Below are positions 26,847-36,505 of a stretch of DNA of 64,000 bases, one piece after another. Numbering within the stretch: the first letter of the stretch is position 1; each line of letters begins with the position of its first letter. Source of the stretch: Bacteroidota bacterium (GTDB lineage: Bacteria > Bacteroidota > Bacteroidia > Bacteroidales > Dysgonomonadaceae). The DNA lies in assembly GCA_023424395.1 (NCBI GenBank), contig JAFADY010000017.1:62001-126000 (forward strand), read 5' to 3'. The position numbers were made by a program, and so were the translations under genes. The notes beneath the pieces were generated by a model that was not told the origin of the DNA, searched no databases, and saw only the letters and a list, made by a program, of their open reading frames with translations.

Positions 26847-26998
26847 AGAGGCTGTCTCAAAGTAAGGTTCCATTTTCATTTTGTAATGTTGAACGAAGTG
26901 AAACATCTATATTGTCAATCTAATTAGATTCTTCATTTCGTTAAAACTCCATTCAGAATGACAATTTGATAGCAAATTTTACTTTTGAGACAGCTTCT
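26847..26998. mobile_element. MITE-like element with terminal inverted repeats
   Basis: Left end GCTGTCTCAAAGTAA (26851-26865) and right end TTACTTTTGAGACAGC (26979-26994) are inverted copies differing by one inserted T, enclosing about 150 bp with no gene. GGCTGTCTCAAA-type ends resemble those of insertion sequences seen in Bacteroidetes, so this may be a non-autonomous derivative. The interior contains fragments of the GAACGAAGTGAA/ATTCTTCATTTCGTT repeat family that recurs at 38926 and 39359. Confidence 0.5.
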
Positions 26999-27006
26999 TT
27001 ATTTTG

Positions 27007-27079
27007 AGCCACAAGCGAGATTCGAACTCGCGACCGACGCGTTACGAATGCGTTACTCTACCTACTGAGCTATTGTGGC
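27007..27079 (-). tRNA. tRNA-Thr (anticodon CGU)
   Basis: Full cloverleaf on the minus strand: a perfect 7-bp acceptor stem GCCACAA/TTGTGGC, a D arm in AGCTCAGTAGGTAGAGT, an anticodon loop TTCGTAA giving CGU, and a T arm with GTTCGAATC. The base pair next to the anticodon loop is A-C, a possible mismatch. CCA is not encoded. It decodes ACG. Confidence 0.93.
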
Positions 27080-27134
27080 GATCGGAACTGCAAAATTACA
27101 AAATTCCCGCGAAAAAATATATTATTATTTTCTG

Positions 27135-28688
27135 TTATCGTAACTGATCGAGGTTTATTTCACGTATTAACTTATCCTGCAATACATATAAGCTTCCGTT
27201 TCTGAAAAACATATCATATTTATTGTCGATTTTCATTAAAGGTATGTTTCTGTTGTTTACAATATACGCGCTGTTACTGGCGCCTTGCAAAAGATGAAAA
27301 TCTCCCAAATCCAATGTATGGGTGAAAACCTGGTCTTTGTCGTAAACGAGAGAAACCTGCAAACTATCGTTTACGGATAAAACACGATTTTTATTGGTAA
27401 AAACATAATTCATTTGCGGATTTATTTCCAATACGTCTACAAAAGATGAATCGGGTTGTCTCACAAAAACTCCCGATTCAATAAAAGCCTCCAACTCTTC
27501 GTCTTCGGTTAAATCCATTACTTGTTCTTTCAGCAACGCGCCGTTGCTTAAAGAATAAGTGGCGATCTTGTTTTCAAAAACAATAAACAACACATTGTTT
27601 ATTACCTGGAAATTACGAATGAATTCTTTCTTTTCGGGGATAAGGTTCATATACAACTGATTACCCGTGAATTTATTGAAAGCGGCGAAGTACGGATCGC
27701 CGATCATGGAAAAGTCCCCGTTATATTTAGCATATCCTCTGTTGATCATGTAAATGGTGGAATCGATGGCGAACAACGATGATTTGGAAGTTGTTTTTTC
27801 GGGTAATTCCGTACTCCATAGAACGTTTCCTTGGGTATCCATTCTCGATATTTTGTCGCGTGAAGCCAAGACCATATCGCCGCCTTCGTCTATGAAAATA
27901 TTGGAAACCATATCGGTTGCCACATCGGGCACAGTTTTATAAAAGCCTACGCCCGTAACTGCGCCCAAAATAGCGCCGGCAACATTGGTGGCAATCAATT
28001 TTCCTATTTCTTTTTTTGTTGTTTTCGCACTGTAATTCCATTTGTATCCGTTTTGCAGATCGTATGCATTCAGCCCGTTCATGGCAATTAACAGCATGGA
28101 ATCGTTGTACATGTAAGCATCGTCCCATCCGTAAGTACGGTCCAGTTTGGCATCCCAAAGTTCTTGTCCTGTATTCAGGTCTATCGCATATAACTTGTTG
28201 GACAAAGCCGATAAAGGATATCCTACACCGATATTTGAGCGTGGTTCGATAAAATAGAAAAAGGTTTTCGATTCCCATTTATTATTTCCTGTGATAGGAT
28301 CCAAAAGGTAATTTTTGTTCTTTTCTTTCAGAAAAATATTGCCCGACATATTTTCTATTTCCGAATTCTTGTAATTAACATCGCGGCTCCATACTGTGCT
28401 TTTATCCGATAAATTGATCGAGGTAAGGTAGCCTTCGTTTTTAAAATTCTTACCTTTTTTATCGGTGGTGCGAAGTTCCAAAATCAGATTGTCCGTTTCC
28501 GGCAAATGCCATCGATATATTTTCTCGGGTGTGGCATATTGTTGAGCGATAATATCTTGCCCTGTCAATATATTTTTACCGATAACGGTATCGGGTTGTA
28601 CGGTCAATTGTGGTGTTTGTTGGGCGAACAAATAAAACGAAGATAGCATTACCCCAATTATTAATGGAAATAATCGTTTCATGATCAA
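27135..28688 (-). CDS. Secreted beta-propeller (PQQ/BamB-like repeat) protein
   Basis: 517 residues with a signal peptide (cleavage near LFAQQ, about residue 22). The mature protein has repeated blades with W and DG/TG turns, for example LTSINLSDKSTVWSRDV, YLLDPITGNNKWESK, YAIDLNTGQELWDAKLD and SRMDTQGNVLWSTEL, the PQQ-like seven- or eight-bladed propeller pattern. A hydrophobic, Gly/Ala-rich stretch (IATNVAGAILGAVTGVGF, near 235) interrupts it and is unusual. Possible scaffold or BamB-like role in the envelope; not demonstrable. A TACATTTG -7 element is at 28722-28715. The second Met (28682) is an equally good start. Confidence 0.75.
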   Translation of the reverse strand: MIMKRLFPLIIGVMLSSFYLFAQQTPQLTVQPDTVIGKNILTGQDIIAQQYATPEKIYRWHLPETDNLILELRTTDKKGKNFKNEGYLTSINLSDKSTVWSRDVNYKNSEIENMSGNIFLKEKNKNYLLDPITGNNKWESKTFFYFIEPRSNIGVGYPLSALSNKLYAIDLNTGQELWDAKLDRTYGWDDAYMYNDSMLLIAMNGLNAYDLQNGYKWNYSAKTTKKEIGKLIATNVAGAILGAVTGVGFYKTVPDVATDMVSNIFIDEGGDMVLASRDKISRMDTQGNVLWSTELPEKTTSKSSLFAIDSTIYMINRGYAKYNGDFSMIGDPYFAAFNKFTGNQLYMNLIPEKKEFIRNFQVINNVLFIVFENKIATYSLSNGALLKEQVMDLTEDEELEAFIESGVFVRQPDSSFVDVLEINPQMNYVFTNKNRVLSVNDSLQVSLVYDKDQVFTHTLDLGDFHLLQGASNSAYIVNNRNIPLMKIDNKYDMFFRNGSLYVLQDKLIREINLDQLR

Positions 28689-28741
28689 AGAAGTTTTGTT
28701 TAATTTTTACAGCACAAATGTAAGAATAATTCCGTTTGAAA

Positions 28742-28778
28742 AACAAAAAAAACGGACTACATATTTGTAATCCGTTTT
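28742..28778 (-). terminator. Terminator after secDF
   Basis: On the minus strand AAAACGGA...TCCGTTTT forms a stem with a 14-nt loop and ends in a T-rich run (A-rich on plus). It lies between the secDF stop and the propeller-protein promoter. Confidence 0.78.
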
Positions 28779-28809
28779 ATATTATTCAGCGTTGCAGCAA
28801 CGCCTCTTA

Positions 28810-31785
28810 TTATCTTTTGTTTCCGGCAATTTGTTTTTTTGTTTGCTGGTTCTTCATCAGTTTATAAGCTACGGGCGAAGCAACGAATAAACTGGTTACG
28901 GTACCTACAACAACCCCGATCAACATGGCGAATACAAAGCTTCTTACGGCATCGCCGCCGAAGAATAAGATACAGAAGATTACGAGTATCGTACTTAAAC
29001 CCGTATTAATGGTACGCGCTAATGTAGCGTTCATAGAATCGTTGAACAATGCTCTAAGATCGCGTTTCGGATACAGTTGGTGGTACTCGCGGAAACGGTC
29101 GAAAACAACCACTTTGTCGTTAATAGAATAACCGATAACGGTAAGAATTGCCGCAACAAAAGTTTGATCTATTTCCATAGAGAACGGCATAATTTTCCAA
29201 AGCAGCGAGTACAAGCCGATCACCGCGAAAGCATCAATGGCAAGAGCTGCAATTGTACCGATGGAGAATGCCCAATTACGGAAACGAGCCAAAATATAAA
29301 TTCCCATACAGATAAGAGCGATGGTAAGCGCCAAGAATGCGTTTCGCATGGTGTCTTCGGCTACGCTCGGCCCCACTTTCTGAGAACTTTGTATGTGGTC
29401 GTTTATGGTATTTCCGGGTGTAATGTAATCTTTTAACCCTTCGCCGAGAAGTGAAATCAATTCTTCTTCCACATTTGTTCCTTCAGCGTCTATCATATAG
29501 TTGGTAGAAATACGTGCCTGATTGCTTGAACCGATGGTGATCGCCTGAACGGAACCATCGAGGTGCGGAGCTAAGGCTTGTTCAATATCGCCTGTTTTCA
29601 CCGGCTGGTCAAACCTGACGATATAATTTCTACCTCCTGTAAAATCAATACCTGTATTCAATCTCAATATAAAGAGCGATGCGATGCTGATAACTATGAA
29701 AATACCGAATGCCAGCAGTATTTTTTTACTGTTTTCTATAAAGTCGAAATTGTATTCTTTAAAAATGGCTTTAGAAAATCTTGTATTGAAATCGAGATTT
29801 TGCCATCTTCCTCTATCAAGTTGATATTCGTAAACCAATCGGGTTAAGAACACTGCGGTGATAAATGATGCTGCGATACCGATAATTAACGTAATGGCAA
29901 ATCCACGGATCGGGCCGGTTCCGAAAAGGGCAAGGATAACACCTGTAATAATAGTTGTTAAGTTTGAGTCTAAAATAGCGGAAAATGCGTTTTTATATCC
30001 ATCCTCTATAGCCCTTCGTAAAGATTTTCCTGCGGCTAATTCTTCTTTTATGCGTTCATTGATAAGCACGTTGGCGTCAACCGCCATCGCAAGCGAAAGT
30101 ATCATACCTGCAATACCGGGCAGCGTTAGTACCGCCTGGAAGGCGGCCAGTGTGCCGAGTGTAAAGAAGAAGTTAACCAGAAGGGCTACGTTGATAACCA
30201 TTCCCGGAATAATTCCGTAGAGCAAACAAGTAAAGATAAACAATACGATCAGCGCTATGAGGAATGATACAAATCCGTCGCGGATGGCTTCCTGTCCTAA
30301 CGAAGGCCCTACAACGTCTTCTTGAACGATGCGGACTCCCGCTTTCATCTTACCCGATTTCAATACGTTTTCCAAGTCACGTGCCTCGTCGGGAGTGAAG
30401 TTTCCGGTAATGGATGAGCGTCCGCCTTCAATTCTGTCGTTTACGCGAGGCGCGGAATATACGTATCCGTCCAGCACAATGGCTATGGAATTTCCTTTTT
30501 CGGCTCCGGTAATGGTTGCCCAGCGGCTGGCGCCGGCAGAGTTCATACTCATGCTCACTTCCCAAGCCGAACCTTGCTGGCCTTGATCGGCACGGGCATT
30601 AGTTACCACATCGCCATCGAGTGCAGGCCCGCGTCTGGTACCGTCGCCTTTCAGCGCAAATAATTCGAAGAAAGTTTCGCGTTGGTCTATGGGTTTGAAA
30701 CCCCATTTAAAACGGACATCAGCGGGGAATATATCTTTATACCTTTGTAACAAAAAGTTTACGGCGGCCGTATCGAGTTTAGAAACGGTTCCTACAATAG
30801 CTCCGCTTGCTCCGCTCATCGCAAAATAGGGTTGTGCAAAATATTCCACAAAGCTTCTCGTAATGGCCGGTGGAGCGTTTTCATCTAAATCTATTGAAGC
30901 GGGAGCAGCCAGATTTAATGAATCTTCAACGATAAGCGAATCGGATAAAGCGAGAAGATCAGTTGTAACGGTAGTGTCATTTACCGATGCAGTATCGGTA
31001 ATTTCGCCGCTTTGCTGCGCTCTGGCGTATTCGGCCGATCGGCCATTCAATTCGTTGAAATAAGTTCCTAATTCATTTACGTTGTAAGTTTTCCAAAACT
31101 CCAGATTGGCGCTTCCTTGCAAAAGGTTACGTACGCGGTCGGGTTCGGTAATACCGGGCATTTCTATCAATATTCTCTCGGCCTGATCCAAACGCTGAAT
31201 GTTGGGAGATACAACACCGAAACGGTCAATACGTGTGCGAAGCACATTGAAAGAATTGTCGGCGGCGCTTTTTACTTCCTGGCGAAGCACATTGACAACC
31301 TCGTCGTTGGTTGCCGTTGGGCTTACCCGGTCGCTCATGGTAATACTGAAAATGTTGGCCAGCCTACTTGTGGGATTTACTTTTTCGTAGTTTTGTTGAA
31401 AAAGTGTGATAAAATCTGATGAACTTCCTCTTCTATTTTGTACTACGGTTTCTTGTAACGATTGGTTGAACTGTGGGTCATCGGTGTTTGCCAAAGATCT
31501 CAATACTTGGGCAACGTCCATTTCCACAATCACGTTCATACCGCCTTTAAGGTCGAGTCCTAAACCGATTTCTCTTTCGCGAACTTGTTTCAACGTGTAT
31601 GTGTTCAAATACACTTTTTCGGTTGAGAGTGAATCGAGATACTGATTTTTCAATTCTAAGTTTCCTTTGGCATACTCGTCGGCTTTTTTGTTATAATGCC
31701 TGCCTACTAACGTAAACGATAGGTAAAACAAACAAATGAGCGTGAGTATGATCGCAAAAACCCTAATAAATCCTTTGTTTTGCAT
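28810..31785 (-). CDS. secDF: Protein translocase subunit SecDF (fused)
   Basis: Fusion of SecD and SecF, 991 residues, which uses the proton gradient to help proteins across the membrane through SecYEG. The SecD half shows LGLDLKGGMNVIVEMDV near 75-92, a large periplasmic P1 domain with a Bacteroidetes-type acidic insertion (about 235-310), and DGYVYSAPRVNDRIEGGRSSITG near 435-458. The helices follow. The SecF half starts near 690 with LNTGIDFTGGRNYIVRF and ends in further helices containing YSINDKVVVFDRFRE. Fused SecDF is usual in Bacteroidetes. A TATATTTG -7 element lies at 31911-31904. Confidence 0.96.
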   Translation of the reverse strand: MQNKGFIRVFAIILTLICLFYLSFTLVGRHYNKKADEYAKGNLELKNQYLDSLSTEKVYLNTYTLKQVREREIGLGLDLKGGMNVIVEMDVAQVLRSLANTDDPQFNQSLQETVVQNRRGSSSDFITLFQQNYEKVNPTSRLANIFSITMSDRVSPTATNDEVVNVLRQEVKSAADNSFNVLRTRIDRFGVVSPNIQRLDQAERILIEMPGITEPDRVRNLLQGSANLEFWKTYNVNELGTYFNELNGRSAEYARAQQSGEITDTASVNDTTVTTDLLALSDSLIVEDSLNLAAPASIDLDENAPPAITRSFVEYFAQPYFAMSGASGAIVGTVSKLDTAAVNFLLQRYKDIFPADVRFKWGFKPIDQRETFFELFALKGDGTRRGPALDGDVVTNARADQGQQGSAWEVSMSMNSAGASRWATITGAEKGNSIAIVLDGYVYSAPRVNDRIEGGRSSITGNFTPDEARDLENVLKSGKMKAGVRIVQEDVVGPSLGQEAIRDGFVSFLIALIVLFIFTCLLYGIIPGMVINVALLVNFFFTLGTLAAFQAVLTLPGIAGMILSLAMAVDANVLINERIKEELAAGKSLRRAIEDGYKNAFSAILDSNLTTIITGVILALFGTGPIRGFAITLIIGIAASFITAVFLTRLVYEYQLDRGRWQNLDFNTRFSKAIFKEYNFDFIENSKKILLAFGIFIVISIASLFILRLNTGIDFTGGRNYIVRFDQPVKTGDIEQALAPHLDGSVQAITIGSSNQARISTNYMIDAEGTNVEEELISLLGEGLKDYITPGNTINDHIQSSQKVGPSVAEDTMRNAFLALTIALICMGIYILARFRNWAFSIGTIAALAIDAFAVIGLYSLLWKIMPFSMEIDQTFVAAILTVIGYSINDKVVVFDRFREYHQLYPKRDLRALFNDSMNATLARTINTGLSTILVIFCILFFGGDAVRSFVFAMLIGVVVGTVTSLFVASPVAYKLMKNQQTKKQIAGNKR

Positions 31786-31929
31786 TTCAATATTACTTTT
31801 TTATTATTTGCTTTTTGAAATAATTAATTATTTTTCAGATTGTTAACTGAAGTCTCGAAAAAGGGTGGAAGTCCAAAAACGAGCCGGTTTATTTTTTAGC
31901 GTGCAAATATACGCTTTTTCGTTCTGAAC

Positions 31930-31972
31930 AAAAAATTATCGCCAGATTATTTTTTCGATAATCTGACGATAA
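31930..31972 (-). terminator. Terminator after the first M3 peptidase gene
   Basis: Minus-strand stem TTATCGTCAGATTAT/ATAATCTGGCGATAA with a short loop and a following T-rich run, about 20 nt past the M3 peptidase stop. Confidence 0.8.
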
Positions 31973-31992
31973 AAGACTTCAAAAAGTGGGTT

Positions 31993-34122
31993 TTAATTCA
32001 CAAATCCTCTATTCTTTAACAAATAGATAGGATTTGGTTCCGCCCCTCTGTATTTTTTGTAGAGAACCATCGGATCGTCCGAGTTTCCTTTGGATAGAAT
32101 ATTATCGCGGAAGGCGGTAGCGGTTGCCGTGTCGAAAACGCCTTTTTCAACGAAAGGTTGGAAAGCATCGGCATCCAACACTTCCGCCCACAAATAAGCG
32201 TAATATCCGGCTGAATAGCCGCCGCTGAAAATATGAGAAAAGTATGTACTGCGGTAACGGGGAATGATTTCGTCTATCAAACCGATCTTTTCCATCGATT
32301 TTTTCTCAAAATCCCGTACATCGAAATCTCGCTTTTGGCTTTGCGTGTGGTAGTCCATATCGAGTAAGGCTGCCGCTACAAATTCTGTGGTAGTGAACCC
32401 CATGTTGAATTTTGAAGCTGCATCTATTTTTTGGATCACTGAATCGGGGATAATCTCGCCCGTTTGATAATGCTTCGCATATAATTTCAGCACTTCGGGA
32501 TGGAATGCCCAGTGTTCCATTATTTGCGAAGGAAGTTCCACAAAATCGCGCGAAACGCTTGTGCCAGCAACACCTGAATATGTAACGTTAGACAACATTC
32601 CGTGCAGAGCATGGCCGAATTCATGGAAAAGAGTTTCAACTTCGTCTAACGTGAGCAAGGACGGCGTGTCTTGCGTGGGACGGGTGAAATTTCCCACATT
32701 GAAAATCAACGGACGAATATTTTCTCCGTTAAGCATTTGTTGTCCCCTGAAACTGCTCATCCAAGCTCCCGCGTTTTTCCCTGCTCGCGGAAAATAATCG
32801 GTATAAAAAACAGCTACGTGAGAACCATCTTTGTCTAAAACTTCGTAAGCTTCTACTTCGGAGTTGTAAACAGGAACATTTTCCAGTTGTTTGAAACTTA
32901 ATCCGTATAATTTGTTGGCAACAGTGAAAACGCCTTCGCGCACGTTCTCCATTTTAAAATAAGGCTTAATTTCCTCTTCGTTCAAAGCATATTTTTGTTG
33001 ACGAAGTTTTTCGGTGTAGTACCACCAATCCCACGATTCAATTTCAAAATCGCCTCCTTCGGCATTAACAAGGGCCTGCAGTTCTGCGGCTTCTTTTTTT
33101 GCCTGCGGCAATGCGTATTCCCAAACTTCGTTTAAAAGTTTATAAACGGCAGCAGGATTTTTTGCCATGTTTTCGTCAAGGATAAAATCGGCGTGCGTGT
33201 TGTAACCCAACATTTGGGCTTTTTCGATTCTTAGATTGACAATGTCGTTTATAATTTTCTTGTTATCGTTCTCGTTATCATTGTCGCCACGCATATACAT
33301 GGCCTTGTAAAGCTTTTCGCGCAGTTGGCGGTTGTCGGCATATTGGAGGAAAGGCAACCAGCTCGGTTTTTGAAGGGTGAACACCCATTTTCCTTCCATA
33401 TCGTTATTTTTAGCGGTTTCGGCTGCGGCTGCGATTACGCTCTCCGGAAGTCCGGCAAGGTTTTCTTTATCGTCTATTACGAGTTTAAAATCGTTTGTTT
33501 CTTTCAAAAGATTGTTGCCGAATTTAAGTGTGAGACCAGATAATTCTTTGTTTATTTCGCGAAGCCTCGATTTGCTGCTATCGTTGAGCATGATGCCCGA
33601 GCGAACAAAATCTTTGTAATAATTGTCCAGTAACCGGTATTGTTCGGTTGTTAAATTCATGTTCGCGGTATCGTCGTGAATTGTTTTGATCCTTTCAAAA
33701 AGTTTGTCGTTCAAGCTGATATTGTCACGATGCTCGGAAAGAAGCGGCGATAATTCTTCGGCCAACGCCTGAATGGAATCATTCGTTTCGGCGCCTCTTA
33801 ATCCATAAAATACGCGTGAAACGCGTGAAAGTAATGTGCCACTGTTGTCTAAAGCAACAATTGTGTTCTCAAAAGTGGGTGCATCGGGATTATTTACTAT
33901 GGAATCGATTTCTTGTGATTGAATTTCCATTCCGCTTAGAAACGCAGGTTTAAAATCATCAAATACGATTTTGTCGAACGGAGGCATCCCGAATTGGCTG
34001 TCGAATTCACGCGAGAAAATGTTGCCTTTTTCTTGGGTAGCTTCGGTTTTTGTTTGGTTGGAGTTGGTGCAGGATATTAACATTATAGCTGCCGATAAAA
34101 TAAATAATAGTTTTTTCATCAA
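31993..34122 (-). CDS. M3 family metallopeptidase (Dcp-like), lipoprotein
   Basis: Zinc dipeptidyl carboxypeptidase/oligopeptidase of 709 residues. The N-terminal lipoprotein signal ends LISC (Cys 19), so it is membrane-tethered in the envelope. The thermolysin-like zinc site HEFGHALHG lies near residue 498, with the third ligand Glu expected about 25 residues later in SRDFVELPSQIMEHWA. The sequence opens NPFFSRxFDSQFGMPPFDKI, as in Dcp. A paralogue lies at 54026-56131. A TATCTTTG -7 element is at 34191-34184. Confidence 0.95.
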   Translation of the reverse strand: MMKKLLFILSAAIMLISCTNSNQTKTEATQEKGNIFSREFDSQFGMPPFDKIVFDDFKPAFLSGMEIQSQEIDSIVNNPDAPTFENTIVALDNSGTLLSRVSRVFYGLRGAETNDSIQALAEELSPLLSEHRDNISLNDKLFERIKTIHDDTANMNLTTEQYRLLDNYYKDFVRSGIMLNDSSKSRLREINKELSGLTLKFGNNLLKETNDFKLVIDDKENLAGLPESVIAAAAETAKNNDMEGKWVFTLQKPSWLPFLQYADNRQLREKLYKAMYMRGDNDNENDNKKIINDIVNLRIEKAQMLGYNTHADFILDENMAKNPAAVYKLLNEVWEYALPQAKKEAAELQALVNAEGGDFEIESWDWWYYTEKLRQQKYALNEEEIKPYFKMENVREGVFTVANKLYGLSFKQLENVPVYNSEVEAYEVLDKDGSHVAVFYTDYFPRAGKNAGAWMSSFRGQQMLNGENIRPLIFNVGNFTRPTQDTPSLLTLDEVETLFHEFGHALHGMLSNVTYSGVAGTSVSRDFVELPSQIMEHWAFHPEVLKLYAKHYQTGEIIPDSVIQKIDAASKFNMGFTTTEFVAAALLDMDYHTQSQKRDFDVRDFEKKSMEKIGLIDEIIPRYRSTYFSHIFSGGYSAGYYAYLWAEVLDADAFQPFVEKGVFDTATATAFRDNILSKGNSDDPMVLYKKYRGAEPNPIYLLKNRGFVN

Positions 34123-34331
34123 AATAAATAATTATTTGTTAGTTAAAAAATTGCAATGGATATTTTGGTTTAAAAAATAATCACAAAGATACATACTTTT
34201 AATATTTATCAATACGTTAGACCAACAATAATGTTATTTTTCACGTATAAAATACGTTAAACGAAAACTTTTTTTTAATTAAATTTGTTAATATCCTATG
34301 TGATTCTTTATTATTTTAAAACAAAATAAAA

Positions 34332-34913
34332 ATGCAGAAATTCAAGAAACTGTTCGTTTTAGCCCTTTTATTAATTTCATCAGGGCTATTTTTTTATGCA
34401 AACGGCCAAAACGTTGCCGTTAAAACAAATCTTCCCTATTTGGCCACAACTACTCCTAATCTCGGATTTGAGTTCGGTTTGGGGCATAATGTGAGTTTAG
34501 AATTATCGGGAGGTTATAATCCATTTGAGTTTTCCGAAAACAGGCAATTAAAACATTGGGTTGTTTGGCCGGAATTGAGGTATTGGACTTGCGGCACATT
34601 CAACGGCCATTTTTTTGGCTTGCACGGTGTGGGAGGCCAATTTGATTTGGGCGGATGGGATATTCCTGTTTGGAAATTTAAAAACTTGAAAGAATTCAGG
34701 TACGACGGAAATGCCATTGGCGCCGGCTTAAGTTACGGCTATCAATGGATAATAAACGACCGATGGGGATTTGAATTCACTATTGGAGCGGGTTATGTAC
34801 GTTTTGATTATGATGTTTATTCCGTAAACGACGGTTCTAAACAATGGGATAATAAAAGAAATTATTTCGGCCCTACCAAAGGAGGGTTGTCTTTAGTTTA
34901 CATAATCAATTAA
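34332..34913 (+). CDS. DUF3575 family outer-membrane protein
   Basis: 193 residues: signal peptide (cleavage near YANGQ, residue 26), then a small beta-barrel-like domain with alternating aromatic strands (VAVKTNLPYLATTTPNLGFE, LKHWVVWPELRYWTCG, WGFEFTIGAGYVRFDYDV). This is the DUF3575 family, common next to DUF3868/OmpA genes and fimbrillin operons in Bacteroidales. The next gene starts 16 nt downstream with a GGAGG-type ribosome-binding site, so they form an operon. Confidence 0.87.
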   Translation: MQKFKKLFVLALLLISSGLFFYANGQNVAVKTNLPYLATTTPNLGFEFGLGHNVSLELSGGYNPFEFSENRQLKHWVVWPELRYWTCGTFNGHFFGLHGVGGQFDLGGWDIPVWKFKNLKEFRYDGNAIGAGLSYGYQWIINDRWGFEFTIGAGYVRFDYDVYSVNDGSKQWDNKRNYFGPTKGGLSLVYIIN

Positions 34914-34928
34914 TATCGGAGGAAAATA

Positions 34929-36392
34929 ATGATGAAAAGAAAAATATATATATTGATGTTGCTTGCCTTATCGGTTTTTACAATTCAGGCGCAAGAAAGC
35001 TACCTTAATCAGGTAATTGTTCAAAATCAACAAGCTAGCAGACAAGCAGGCAACTTAACGTTAAACATGAATTTGGATGTAAGTAAGTTGGACATCCGTT
35101 CGCAAGATATGCTCGTTCTCACTCCTGTGCTTAACTCCATCGATGGAATAACGAAATTGGATTTGCCGTCGGTTGTCGTGAACGGAAGAACAAGAGCAAA
35201 AGCTTTGAGCAGACTGATGAATATCGGCAATAAAAACCCGTTTGCAAAACAACCATTCTCTATTTTAACAAGAAACAGAGGAATAAATCAGGTTATACCT
35301 TATTCGGTAACTGTTCCCTTAGAAGATTGGATGCGCCGCGCAACTCTGACGTTAAAAGAAGAGATAAGCGGTTGTTGTGTGGATTGTGATGCACTAACGA
35401 GCACAAGACTATTGACCGACAGATTATTGCCTGCTGACTTTGCCCCCACCTATCAATTAAGTTATATTACGCCTGAAGCTGAAGAAGTAAAACAGCGCAG
35501 CGAAAGCCACGAAGCCAGATTAAATTTCAAAGTAGGTAAAGCCGATATTTTGCCGGACTTCGGGAACAACGCCGCAGAACTTGCTAAAGTTGAAAGAGTT
35601 GTGCGTGAAGTACAAAACGACAAAGATTTAACTATCACGAATCTTACTATTTCCGGTTACGCTTCTCCCGAAGGGAGCGTAAGCAGTAATATGGACTTGT
35701 CCAAACGCAGGGCAACTGCGTTTTCCGATTATTTATCTTCGAGATACGGCATGAATAAAAGCCAGTTTAAAGTTAATTGGTACGGTGAAGATTGGGTCGG
35801 ATTGGAGAAAGCCGTAACCGCTTCGAATATTGCCGATAAAGACGCGATTATTAACATTATAAAAACCGTTTCCGATGCCGATGCCCGAGATACTCCTTTA
35901 AGAAGGCTATCCAACGGCGCTACTTACAAAACCTTGTTAGAAACCTACTATCCTCCATTGCGTAGAAATGAGTACACAATTGACTATATTGCCCGCGCAT
36001 TCGATGTAAATGAAGCGAAAGAAGTTATCAAAACGCGTCCGCAATTGTTGAGCTTAAACGAAATGTTCCTCGTAGCTCAGACGTATCCGAAAGGAAGCGC
36101 CAATTTTAAAGAAGTTTTCGATGTAGCTGCCAGAATGTATCCGAATGATCCGATTGCCAATTTAAATGCAGCAACCGTTGATTTGGAAGGTGGAAACGTT
36201 GACAGAGCGCTCACTCGCTTGGAAAAATTCAAAGAACTTCCCGAAGCGTGGAACAATTTAGGATATGCTTTGGTACAAAAACAGCGTTTCGAAGAAGCTC
36301 TGTCGTATTTTAATCGTGCAGCCGCAAGAGGCGATGCAACGGCAAAGGCAAATGCCGAACAACTGAAGTTATTTATAGAAGACAGAAAATAA
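34929..36392 (+). CDS. DUF3868/OmpA-like domain protein with TPR tail
   Basis: 487 residues: signal peptide (to about residue 22), N-terminal DUF3868 beta domain (about 25-185), an OmpA-like peptidoglycan-binding domain (about 190-335, including ISGYASPEGS and LSKRRATAFSDYL), and C-terminal TPR-like helices (about 390-480, with AWNNLGYALVQKQRFEEALSYFNRA). In Bacteroidales this pair with DUF3575 is often part of fimbria-related operons; here no fimbrillin or anchor follows, only a terminator and dinB. It may link an outer-membrane structure to peptidoglycan (inference). Confidence 0.88.
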   Translation: MMKRKIYILMLLALSVFTIQAQESYLNQVIVQNQQASRQAGNLTLNMNLDVSKLDIRSQDMLVLTPVLNSIDGITKLDLPSVVVNGRTRAKALSRLMNIGNKNPFAKQPFSILTRNRGINQVIPYSVTVPLEDWMRRATLTLKEEISGCCVDCDALTSTRLLTDRLLPADFAPTYQLSYITPEAEEVKQRSESHEARLNFKVGKADILPDFGNNAAELAKVERVVREVQNDKDLTITNLTISGYASPEGSVSSNMDLSKRRATAFSDYLSSRYGMNKSQFKVNWYGEDWVGLEKAVTASNIADKDAIINIIKTVSDADARDTPLRRLSNGATYKTLLETYYPPLRRNEYTIDYIARAFDVNEAKEVIKTRPQLLSLNEMFLVAQTYPKGSANFKEVFDVAARMYPNDPIANLNAATVDLEGGNVDRALTRLEKFKELPEAWNNLGYALVQKQRFEEALSYFNRAAARGDATAKANAEQLKLFIEDRK

Positions 36393-36410
36393 GAAAATAA
36401 ACACTTAAGT

Positions 36411-36447
36411 TAAAAAGCATCTTTCTTGTATGAGAGATGCTTTTTTT
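36411..36447 (+). terminator. Terminator after the DUF3868 gene
   Basis: AAAAGCATCT pairs with AGATGCTTTT around a 12-nt loop, with seven T following. Confidence 0.85.
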
Positions 36448-36505
36448 ACATCTTTATTTCCTGATATTATTGTGATTATGGAAAAATAAACCTAAATTTG
36501 TTTCC

